64,000 nucleotides of DNA from Eretmocerus hayati. Lineage: Eukaryota; Arthropoda; Insecta; Hymenoptera; Aphelinidae. The notes beneath the pieces are model-generated. The model ran no database searches, was not told the DNA's origin, and saw only the letters and a program-made list of their open reading frames with translations. The DNA is taken from positions 153,765,121-153,829,120 of the forward strand of contig CM056742.1 of NCBI GenBank assembly GCA_029851415.1, written 5' to 3'. The position numbers were made by a program, and so were the translations under genes. This document shows positions 25,878 to 36,700 of this stretch, piece after piece; within the stretch, counting starts at the first letter, position 1, and every line of letters begins with the position of its first letter.

Positions 25878-28737
25878 GATCAGTGATTGTTGGCTGCTAC
25901 CTCATAACTAACATCTCTGTGATAAATAACAGATAACCAGAGTTAGCACCCAACATGAGTAAGTGCTCAAACTCATTGCATGATGCAATTTGCAACATAC
26001 ACATACCTAACACATTCATACATCGAGAATAAACTAGCAGAAGCCTACGTGACAATTCTTATGGGACCATAAACAAACTGATAACTACCATGAACTTGAC
26101 TATCTGACGACCCTCAAACAAAACACAATCATTGGCGTTCGGGGGTGACGAAACAAGATCGATCGTTGGATCTTCGAAATAAATGCAAGCGTCGAAAATT
26201 TACTGGTTCTCCAATCAAATACTCGCAATCATCTCTGTTTACACGTAAAGGTTATAAAGGGATATAGGTTATGCCAAGAAGACGATTTACTCATTAGACG
26301 ACCAGGTTGACTTTGTATGCCGGTCGACGCAGACCTACAAGAAACGTTGCGTAACAGCGCGATGCCTGAGCGCGTTCCCGGTCGCTCAGAAGACGCGGGC
26401 GCGGCTGAAAAAGAGCCGAAGACGATGGCCGCAACCATAGCCTCTTCCGGCAGTCCCGGTACCGACTCAAATCAAACCAAATAACAACGTCATTAAAGCT
26501 CCCGATCATTCGTGCATGAATCTAATTCAACTCGAAACCGAGCACAAATTCGCCACGTTATAAAAAAAGCTCGCCTAAGCGCTAGTACTCACTTCCAATG
26601 CAGAGTTGGCTCAGCGGTTCGCCGCCACAGCCGACGATGATGACGACGCGCCGCCTCAAAATTTCTGCTCGTCCTACACCGGTCTCGGAGATAATTTCTG
26701 CTGCTGATGCCGATATAACACCTTTTGAATAATCTTCTTCGTTGAAAATGAAGGTGATAAATGACGATAAATTAGCACACACACCGCGGGTTAAAGGTGG
26801 CGACGGGCGTCTGGATGATGATGATGATGATGAGATGACGGCCGGACGTGCCTTGCAAAAGGACAGATAGAATGAAAGACAGCCGGCCGAATCTTGATTT
26901 CCTCGCTTTCGTTTGTTTTTTTTTTCGCACCGAGGCACATACACAAATAATCACTGAACTTGTATGCGTTGATAAGAATTGGCTATCCTGTGTCCAGGGC
27001 GCGCACGAGGGGAAAAAAATCCACCGCGGGTGGCACAAATTTATCGCGGATCGTGGATCGGGCAGCAGCGAGGCGCTCCCCGATGCACGGACGAGAACAA
27101 AATGGCTGACATGCAGAAGAGCGCGCGCGTTCTCTCTTTCTCTTTCTCTCTCATCATTCACCGACACACATTTTCGTTTATTGGGATACACATGCATACG
27201 ATCGCTAACGCACACATGAAAAAAAAAAAAAAAAAAAAACGAGCCGCCACCCGCCACATCTTGAGCACGCGTTCCGGTGTTGCCAAATGCCACGCAGAAC
27301 GATGGATAGACCGGATAGATCTCTCTTATTATTTTTTTTTTTTTGCGATCTTTTTTAGCGAAAACTTGATCGCGACGTTGACGTCGTTGACAAGCCGATG
27401 ACCGTGCACAATGTAGGGTGATTCTTCTTAGCAAAATTGACTACTATTCGTGGAAATAATGCAAAATAGGTAAGAAATTTATATCGCAGGTTCTTTATAC
27501 GATCCATCAATTTTTCGGTGTTATTTTTTTTCTTTATCATAACTCGGGACAACTTATTTATTCACTGGTAAGATTAGACGACTGATGTATTTTCTCGCAC
27601 AAGTTATAAATGAAAAGATTCTTAAAATATGGAAAAGCGGGTCAAGATATATCGGAATAAAAAAAGATTCATCGGCTGAAATTAATGAACTTACAACTCC
27701 AGCTCCAGACAATTTGAGTCATTCGAATTTTAAGAATCTCTTCGAGTGATTTTGTTCGCATGATTAATTCCTACACCTTAATTGCAACTTGTTCATTTTT
27801 TATTGTCAAAAACAAATCAAGTTCGCGCGCAACGTCAATTGGCCAATCAACTTCGCATTCTGGTGATGCTCGATTCTGGTTGGTCGGTCTTAACGAATCG
27901 ACAAGACATGGGCTTCCCGCGACAAAATGGCGGAATTGTAATACAAATACGGCAGTGAGTATATAGCTGTGAGTGAACTCCGGTTGTGAGAAGCTGTAGA
28001 AATGGAAAAAGTCGTAGATTCCAATTGAATTCCAATTCAATCGATAGACTATTCAGACTTCTGCCTGCCAAGTTTCTATTTTATTTCTCATCAGTGGTGT
28101 TGAGTGAGTGAAAACGATTTGAGTGACAAGATTGAAGAAGTTTGTTTACGACGCCAGCTGAGGCTGAGCATCCCGAATTCCCGAGTCCCCGACATACCAA
28201 AACACGTTGAATTCAAATACTATGACACTCAAAGCAATAATATCTTATGAATGGATAACGTTGCATTTCGCAGAGAATATCTCATGCAGATTTGAATGAA
28301 ATTAGATCTTTAACTGCAAATTAGATGATTGGTTTTGTGGCAAAAAATTTGAACTATTGCAGTAAGATAACGGATTCTAACTTTCTAACTAACTGTGCAA
28401 AACGGCAAAAGTCACTTCCTTGCACATAAAAAGATTTTTGGATCTTCCCATTAATAAATTTTGAATACGAAACATCATTTCACTCGTGTTGAATCTAGGT
28501 GAATAGATGAACACCTACATTGTTATTCTTGATTGAACCTCAATGGTTGTGCAGATGTAATCTAAATATTTGGTCCGATTTCTCAACTTCACAGTAAACT
28601 CTCATTCATTTTGCAACTTGAATTATTTTGGTATCAGACATCCAAATACTCATTCATGAACAAGTACATACATTATGATGATAGTCTTTTCATTTACAGA
28701 AGCATTACCACTCCCAGTTGGCGCATATGAAAAAGCA
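25878..28737. promoter_or_regulatory. head-to-head promoter region of zinc-finger gene (-) and KEN-box gene (+)
   Basis: GC-richer than the rest of the window between about 26300 and 27300. A minus-strand leader exon probably ends at 26593 (GGAA|GTGAGT) and joins an acceptor (TATCACAG) with exon start 25916, just upstream of the zinc-finger ATG. On the plus strand an AAAATGGCGG (YY1/Pho-like) motif at 27924-27933 sits inside a likely leader exon ending at 27954 (GGCA|GTGAGT). Low-complexity DNA is abundant: a (GAT)n run at about 26813-26832, CT-rich tracts near 27130-27155, an A20 run at about 27219-27239, and a T12 tract near 27332. Confidence 0.5.
27219..27239. repeat. poly(A) homopolymer run
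   Basis: About 20 consecutive A residues, within a simple-sequence-rich promoter interval. Long open frames crossing it (for example 26772-27434 minus) only translate microsatellites. Confidence 0.8.
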
Positions 28738-31079
28738 ATGGCAATGAATAATTTGAACAAGAGTATCAAAAGTACTCCCACTTCCAAGGGTGGATACTTG
28801 AGTGAATTGACTGCTTCAATTGTGAGTTGCAGAAGCGTAATGTATTTTCATGAAAATGCTGATTAATGTTTACTTTTTCAGGGCAAAACAACAAATTATC
28901 CCCTTCCAGTAAGAATCAAAGTTACACCAAGCAACAAAGTAGGACCATTATCAGATGGAAAAAAGAATCGTAAGTTGATAGATAGACTCAATTTTGGTTT
29001 TGTGATCGATTTCATACACTCTTATTACCTCTGTTGCAGCTGCTAAACTCATACAGCCAGTTTTGATAAAAGATTTATTCCCAAGTTCTCAAAGAGACAG
29101 AAATAACTCAACTTTCACCTCAGGTAACAATTTAAAAATATTCATAGAGAAAATATTATTGAAATCATTGACTAACTTTCCACTGAAATTCATGCTATTC
29201 TCTTTTGCAGTATCAACCCAAAAGAAAAGGTTTCCCTCTCAAAGACCATCGCAACCGTATTTGAATACGCAAAGTTGTGGCAGGCCTAAAAGAGAAGCAG
29301 GTTTGTCTTTGATTGACTTTGGAATCTCTTTTCGGAATTATTGGTGTAATATTAACCTTGATTTCAGATCCAGAGTCTAGTTTCCTACTTAGGAAGTCTT
29401 ACGGCGGAAGCAAGGTGCGGAGACAATTATACCAAAATCTAGACTCTCCCCCAAAAGTTGCTCTTGGAAACAAGGAAAATTCGAGTAAAGTTATCAAATG
29501 CAAGAAAAAATCAACCACGGAGATCGAATTTGTTGCACCAAAAAATCAAGTACAGTCAAAGAACAGGACAAGTCTTTTATTGCCACCTAATAGCATAAGA
29601 AATAGTTTCCTTAAATCAGGATCAAGTTCCAAACCTGATCAAACTAGGAATGTTCCTGCAAGTAAGAGCAGAAAAACTACTTTGTCTGTCGCAGAAGTGA
29701 AGAGGTCTAATCAGACCAAAAAAGATAGCCATTTGGATGCATATGGTGGAGAAGACGTCAAAGACATGATTAATTTCACCGGAAATATTCGCGACCAATC
29801 TACAATGACAACTCCGACGGTTTCCAAGAATACAATCTTGATTCAAAATGGCAATGAAAAGGTCGAATTTGAAAGACCATCAGTAATCATGAGTCCTCAG
29901 ATGAAATCAAATTCAAAATATGCTAGATACCAGCAATCTCGCAACGTAGCAGAGCAGAAAGTGAAAGTTCAAACTGATGCGTGTAATTGTGAGAAAACAA
30001 TGGAATTCAATGAAACACACGGGAAAGATGCAGACCTTCCGAAAATGGACAGTTTAGATTTTAACAATATTGCTCAATTTAAATCCTATCTAGAAGAGTC
30101 CATCAAAGCTTGTGAAAATCAAGTGATCAAATGTAAAGCAATGTTAGACTTTTTAAATACTTTACCGAAATCGAATAGTGTTGGATCAAGTACTGTAAGC
30201 ACTCCTAAACAAGAAAAATCGGATAGTAGTCACAAAAAGACCGTTAAAAGTGAAATGAATGGAGCACCAGACGTGATCACAAATAAGAGCGAATTGGGAG
30301 TGACGGATATTTACGATGCAAATATTAAAAATCAATATACTAAGAATTGCAGTGAACCGAGATCTGTTGTCTCAAAAGTTGACGATACTGACGCGAATGA
30401 AGCAAGCCAAAAAATGAAAGACGATGTTGAGGGCCCTGTCTCTATCAACATTTTAATCACAGATATCAGTCAAGAAACGACGGAAGTTTCTTCAGAATTA
30501 CTGAGTAACACAGTGCGTTTATCTACAATAGGTGAAGTATCCTGTGAAGTTGACGATTCCAACAAGGAAGACAAAGCTGACGGTGAGGACTCTGATAACA
30601 AGGAGAATATAAATGAAATTTTCGAAGTTGGGAATTTCTTATCCCCGAAAACTCCCAAAACGTTGCGTCGCAAGTCCGTTTTATCCGAGAGTTGTGAACG
30701 AAGACGGTCTGCAAGACTAGCAGCTAAACAAATGTCGGGATCATCATTGTCAGACTCAGACAAACAAGACAGTTTTACAATGCTAGAGAATGAGTTAGAC
30801 GTCAAGCATGAGACAATGTCATCAAGATCGTTGCCGACTTCACCAATGAAGCCTCCGATAACCCCCGGCACAATCAGACTGTGGGATAAAAAAGTAGAGC
30901 GGCCCTTACAAGAATACATGGCTTTGAAAATGAACGGCACCTTTTTGGTAACACCTGATGTCAAGAGATTTCAATCTTGTTTAGAAACAACAGACACACC
31001 ACATTCTAGAAAATCTTTATCTCGAAAAATATTTATGGAGCTCTGTGATCTTTATGCAGAATCTCCTGAACGTGAATAG
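28738..31079 (+). CDS. uncharacterised protein with two KEN boxes and many S/T-P sites (probable mitotic protein)
   Basis: I do not recognise this family. Five exons are readable: 28700-28821 (ATG at 28738), 28882-28969, 29040-29123, 29211-29300 and 29368-31079, phases consistent, 685 residues. The first exon is open upstream of the ATG, so a longer N-terminus from an unseen exon is possible. The protein is basic and mostly disordered, rich in Ser, Lys and Asn. It has KEN motifs at residues 151-153 (GNKENSS) and about 527-529 (DNKENIN), the usual APC/C-Cdh1 degrons. Many proline-directed sites are present (LDSPPK, VSTPK, LSPKTPKT, PTSPMKP, VTPDV, ESPERE), with RRSARLAAK nearby. A short conserved-looking C-terminal block, from PITPGTIRLWDKKVERPLQ to FLVTPDVKRF, then SRKIFMELCDLY, may be the functional module. 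A cell-cycle role is inference from motifs only. Confidence 0.8.
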
Positions 31080-31678
31080 TTAATTCTATCCACTCAATCA
31101 AGATTGTTATTAAAATTTTGATGCTATAAATTATTTTATATGAAATTTTTGCATGTCTTTATCTTCAAGAGTGATTATGCATACTGGCTATGTTGTTAGT
31201 TATTTAAGCATATTTCCAATCTCTTATATTTGTTTGTGGAACTAGTTTTTTATTTTGTAAATAAGTTTGGAATGAGTAATTAAATTTAATACAAATTGAT
31301 GATTTTATAGACATCCTCTCTTTTTCCCACACTTACAAAGATATATTTGATATATAGGATTCATTTTACTCACTGCAGTATATGTAAGTGTTTCTAACTG
31401 CATATTATTCAACAAACTGTGAGCTCATGAGTCTCAAACTTGAGAACTCTGGAAAAAAGCCGATAGTCTGAATTTTTTCTGCAGCAAAGAAAATTCAGTA
31501 TTCAGTGAAGATAATTGATACAAGAATTCATAAGTTTTACATCGCCTACAATCATTAGAGTTGATTAGAAATACGCTCTTGATTTATTTACATAATAACA
31601 TAATATCTTACAAGGGGTGAATATGCAATGTATACAAGTATTGATGATATATTCACAATGATGGAAAAATACTGATCA
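31080..31678. other. convergent 3' UTRs of KEN-box gene (+) and WDR74 (-)
   Basis: About 600 bases, AT-rich, no coding sequence. An ATTAAA is near 31279 on the plus strand, and an AATAAA is readable on the minus strand at 31588-31583, placing the two transcript ends roughly 300 bases apart. Confidence 0.5.
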
Positions 31679-32752
31679 TCACATTTCTTCATCATCATTG
31701 CTGTTGCTATACTCCTCTTCAGAGCCTTCAAAAATGCTGTCACCATCATTTTCACTGTTGTAAGAAGTCTCTTGTTTTTCTGTCTCTTTCAAAGAAAACT
31801 CAGAACGCAGAACCATGCTTGATAGCTTGGATGTCAAGTAAACTTTCTTGAGAAGAGCCTTGGAGTGTAGATCGTGAACGTACAAGTATCTATCTAAGCT
31901 GATACTGACTAAACAAGGTTCTACTTTACTCATTGCAACAGCTGAGACACCTCCAACTGGACCCTTGTAAGTGTTGAGTATCTGACCAGTTTTACGTAAA
32001 TCTATCAAGTTTAGTCGCCCTTTACCAGTTCCACAGACAATTTGTTTCTTTTGAGGACAAGCAGCTATAGCAAGAACAGACTCTTCTTTCAATTCCAAAT
32101 TGATTACTGGTCTCCTTTGTGCTTTAGTATCATAAAAACGAATGTGCCCATATTTACCACCTGTTGCAATTTGTTTATCGTTATCAAGAAAACACAAATC
32201 ATTTATACAAACTGGAACTCTTAACTGTAACCAATCATGTGACACATTTTTAGCTGTAAAGGTATTGGCTTTTTTCTCCAAGTCAAAGAGCTTCAATGGA
32301 TTTTCTAAGCCGCCAGTTGCAATGATGTTCTCCTGGTGATGAGATTGCCGCATTCTGAATAAATTTTCACCAACATTCACCAAATACTCATCATTTTTAT
32401 CATGATTCCATAGCTTTATATGTCCAGACTGTACTGCTGTCAATATTTTCCCAGAATATCTAGCTATTCCATTAATACTCCCTTCACCAACATCACAGAT
32501 GAATGAAGTTTTGAATGCGTGATGCTCTGTGTCATAAGTCTTAACACTTCTCACATTTTTGGATCCACATGCCATAAGAATCTCTCTCTCATCACAATCA
32601 CCCCACGTCATATGTGTCACTTCATGATTATCCGTAATTGATATCAAATTTTGAATGTTTTTCATCACAAGAGACTTTTCTTTCACTTTCACACCCTTAA
32701 ATATACCAGACTTGCCGCCGACGAAAACATTGAAATCATCCTTGAAACTCAT
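31679..32752 (-). CDS. WDR74: WDR74 (Nsa1 homologue), 60S ribosome biogenesis WD40 protein
   Basis: WDR74/Nsa1 is a nucleolar seven-bladed WD40 protein that works with the AAA-ATPase NVL in 60S pre-ribosome maturation. A single uninterrupted exon of 357 codons. The start is the ATG at 32752; the longer open frame to 32833 begins only with TTG. Landmarks are an N-terminal FVGGKSGIFKG, THMTWGD, VQSGHIKLWNH, IIATGGLENPLKLFDLE, NDLCFLDNDKQIATGGKYGHIRFYD, IVCGTGKGRLNLIDLR, VSISLDRYLYVHDL and KALLKKVYLTSKL. It ends in an acidic Ser/Glu/Asp tail, as in other WDR74 proteins. It is intronless, while every other complete gene here has introns. The gene is divergent from Git. Confidence 0.93.
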   Translation of the reverse strand: MSFKDDFNVFVGGKSGIFKGVKVKEKSLVMKNIQNLISITDNHEVTHMTWGDCDEREILMACGSKNVRSVKTYDTEHHAFKTSFICDVGEGSINGIARYSGKILTAVQSGHIKLWNHDKNDEYLVNVGENLFRMRQSHHQENIIATGGLENPLKLFDLEKKANTFTAKNVSHDWLQLRVPVCINDLCFLDNDKQIATGGKYGHIRFYDTKAQRRPVINLELKEESVLAIAACPQKKQIVCGTGKGRLNLIDLRKTGQILNTYKGPVGGVSAVAMSKVEPCLVSISLDRYLYVHDLHSKALLKKVYLTSKLSSMVLRSEFSLKETEKQETSYNSENDGDSIFEGSEEEYSNSNDDEEM

Positions 32753-33764
32753 GATAATTGTGTTTAAAGTACGAAGAGTGATAAACAATTTGATTTGTGC
32801 GGTAAATCGTGCTATTGTTGACGATAAAACCAAAAAGATTGATCGAGGGTTAGCCGGAGCACACTAATCTCGAAAGCTCGTCACATGGCCGAAGCCGAAA
32901 ACTAATCGTCTGCTTCGTTACACGACATTGTCTGCTCCATGCACCAAAAATTGGTCAAAATGATGAGTAATGTTTGATGAGATTCGACTAGATTGATCGA
33001 GATTGGTGACAGTTGGTGACAGGATAAATGGAAAATCATATGAAAATCGGTATCACGCACGAAATCTTCGAAATCTGTTCAGAAGTCTCGTCTCGACAGC
33101 TTTAAATTTGAAAAAGGATCGTATGTATATGTACGAAGCCAGAGTCATTTTCAGTCATTTTCACTTGTGTTTGCTTGCGTTCTTATGGTTGGAACGAGTA
33201 TTTTTCCATTTTTTGTCTGATTTTTGATTTTGTTTATGTATGTACGCAACAAAGAAGTTTTTCATAAATCGTAAATTGTGATCAATGAAATGAATACCGT
33301 ATATATAGGTGTAGGTACACATGTAAAACCGTCGAGATTCATTGCGAGATCGCGCAGCTATGCCTTCCTTGAACGCATCCAAAAATGCTGGCCGCAGGTG
33401 CAAAGATGCGTATCGCGAAGAGAGGAGCGTCGCGTTTGTGACAGTGCTTATTTCAGTTCTCTTCGCTCATCCTAAAGAGTTTGCAAGCAGGAGATTATTC
33501 TCCCCCTATATGTAACCTCCATCCGCGTCGTGCAATTTATTAATAAACCGCGAGACTCGGATGGGTCGTCGTCGCGACGAGGCCAGCTACGGCGGTGTTG
33601 AACCATCAGTATCTGATGAAGCAGTGCTTTCAGGAGCGAAGAACAACAGTTCCTGTTAGAAATTACGCCCCCGCATCGAATAACAAAGTGTCAAGCACGG
33701 ATTATTATGTGACAGAGTCTAGGCTCGACGATTATCGCCTTAATTCGTCGACCTGGTCGCCGGC
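32753..33764. promoter_or_regulatory. divergent promoter interval, WDR74 (-) and Git (+)
   Basis: About 1 kb between start codons. The right-hand 200 bases (about 33530-33760) are GC-richer and look like the Git 5' UTR; they contain an upstream ATG at about 33560. A short tandem duplication, TTGGTGACAG, occurs near 33003-33023. Nothing else is evident. Confidence 0.45.
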
Positions 33765-36700
33765 ATGGCCCGCTCCAAGCATCGTGCAAGCGTCGACGTT
33801 TGCGCTGATTGCTCTTGCCCTGGTGAGTAATACCTTTCATCTCATGATTCTTGTTGCTTCCTTAGTTTTTAAACGACTGATCCATCACTGATACGTCGGC
33901 TTTTTTAATGTATTGTATGTTTCTTTTGGACATCCGTTGGTTTTCTCTGACAGTAGACATTCTTTAGTTGGTACGCACTAAGTATAGTGAGTAGTACTGG
34001 AGATGAATACTCAAAACTCATCACCTCTTTGTGTTTCATTTCAGAGCCTAGCTGGGCTTCTATAAACAGAGCTATCCTCCTCTGTGACGAATGCTGCAGC
34101 ATACATCGCAGCTTGGGCCGTCATGTATCCTACATCAAATCACTTACCAAGGGTATCTGGAGTACAAATATGTTGAATGTAAGCTGATCCCTCTATCTAT
34201 TTTGAACATCCTACTTCCTGTTATGAAAATAGATAGAGCCTGTATGTCTGATTTCCAAGTTGATCCTATCCATCAAAGTTGAGACCTATACTTTACTTTT
34301 GCAGATGGTTCGCACTTTAAATGATAGCGGAGCAAACAGTATTTGGGAGCATTCCCTTCTAGATCCAAGTAATTCCAAATTTAATAGAAGAAAACCACAG
34401 CCTAAGGACCCTTTACAGTGAGTGCTTACCAATACATCCCAGCCATAGCTTCTTCACATCAAATAATCTCATGATCTGATCTTCTTTACTTTAGCCCAGT
34501 GAAAGCAGATTTTATTAAAGCCAAGCATCAAGAACTCAAGTTCATTTTGCGCCCAAGCAAAGAGGAGTTCTGCACTGATGAAGAACTCAGCAGGCAATTG
34601 CACAGCAGTGTTCGTACTGGCAACTTAGAAACTTCATTACGGCTACTTGCCCAAGGAGCAAATCCAAATTATTTTTATAAAGTAAGTTTCATTTTGTGCT
34701 TATATCTCAGTGTTAGGATGAGAGTTCAAAGAAATTTGTCTCAAAATCCTTGGATACTTTTGAAATCAGTCTCACTGTTTGATGTGATTTGAAAAATTCT
34801 TTAATTAGTCAATGATTTTATTACTGAGTGGGTGCACTTTTTTGGTCATAGGAAAAAGGGACAGCACCTTTACATGTTGCTGCCAGGGCAGGACAAGCTC
34901 TCCAATCAGAACTACTTATAGCTAATGGAGGTAATCCCAGTACCCTTGATTCTAGTGGCCAAACTCCAGCTGAAATTGCTAGGTAAGACACATTTCAGCA
35001 GCTGTGTCATGGATGTTGTAGAAGATGTCAATTTGATTATTGAAACTAACTTTTTGATGTCTGCAGATTGGCAGGTCATCCAGATTTATCAGACCGACTT
35101 GTTGAATGTATGTATGAAGTAACAGACAGATTGACTTATTTCTTGTGCAATCGAAAACCTGATCATAAGTCTGGTGTACATTTAATAATTCCTGAATGGG
35201 CTGCTACATTGGAACGGAGTGAATTAGCTTTTGAAGCCAGGAATAAATTACATATGGTAATTAGAGCTTCTGATCTCGATTATTTAAATAATTGATCATG
35301 GAATACCTGGTGAATATATTCGTGTTTCTAGTTACCTAATCATTTGTTGGAGGAATTGGCGTCTGACGTCTATGATGAAGTTGATCGAAGAGAAACTGAT
35401 GCCAGTAAGTTGAAAACTTCGTTTTAACTTTGTAGGGCCATAGGCGAGATCCTAGAGTATCAAGAATTGATGAAACCATCGACGATAGATTGATGTGACG
35501 TGTCGTTTTCCTTGTCTCCTGCGTGAATCAGTCTGCTTTTCTAATTGAGACGTTCCCCTCACATCTTTATCATCATGCAATTTCGTTAGACTCAAAAATC
35601 GGGATTGCGGATAGTAGTTGACCCATCTGTATATGTTATTAATGTGCATGAACTTTCTTACTATGCTTCTTACAAGGAAAGGTAAGTAAGACCTTTAGTC
35701 ATGCTAGAGCTAGAAACTGAACATAGATCAGTTTTTTTATTCTGCTGTACTCTATGTGAATATCAACGAGTTTTAAAAATTTAACCCTCAGTAATAGTTG
35801 AGCATGTGTCACATCTTATATTTCTTATTAGTAGCGCATTTCATCAACGACTCGCTTGGCACTACTACAAGCATAGATTAAAAGATCATTCCACATGGAT
35901 GTGAATTTATAAACCCTAGCTGTTAGAAACTTTATAAATTATCTGACTGGCGTCGTGGTTCCTTTCATAATGAATAATTTTCAAATCGAAACACTTTTCT
36001 TTGAACAGTTTGGCTTGCATCAGCTAGTCTTCCTGATAGGTGTATAGTGCCGTTTCTTCCGATACATCCGCAGCTCTCTTCGACAAGGAATCAAGGACGT
36101 CAAAAGCTTGCTAGGTTTACACCAAAAGAATTTGCAACACTAATAATTGATATCCTGACGGAAGCTGGCCATCGGCACGGTGTCACTCATAACAAGCCGT
36201 TACAAGGTAAGCAATACAAATATCGTAGTCTTTCAACCATTCACTACATCAAGAAACTCTATCTTAACTTACTATCGATGAAAATTTACGAATATTCCAT
36301 ACACTTGAGCATAACTTTCCCTGCATAAGTATAAATAGATAATTATTATCGATAAGTACACTGGCATTCAGATTCAAAAAATCATGACCGAAATGATGCA
36401 ATTTAATTTTTCAGACCCTACAATAGCAATATTACGTAAAGAGCAGCCAGGAAAACGTGGGTCGCAAATGTCTGATGATGAACCACTGTATGACAGTGTC
36501 GCATCCGATGACGATTACGCGGCTCTAGGAGCCGAAAGCACTTCTGGATCCTCTGCAACGATTACTTTGGATGGCGAGGTGAGTCAAGTCGAATCTTGAG
36601 CTGAGACTCATCGCAGTAGTTTTTGTATTGAATAATGAGAACACGCTACAGCAAGTATAAAATTGAATTCTGGCATGAAAGATCCAAACAAATAATTAGT

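Noticed and set aside
26772..27434. 220-codon open frame on the minus strand
   Set aside because: Translates simple sequence (runs of Phe, Ile, Arg-Glu) in the promoter-rich interval; no splice or domain support.
32753..32833. Extended N-terminus for WDR74
   Set aside because: Starts at TTG; the ATG at 32752 begins the conserved region.
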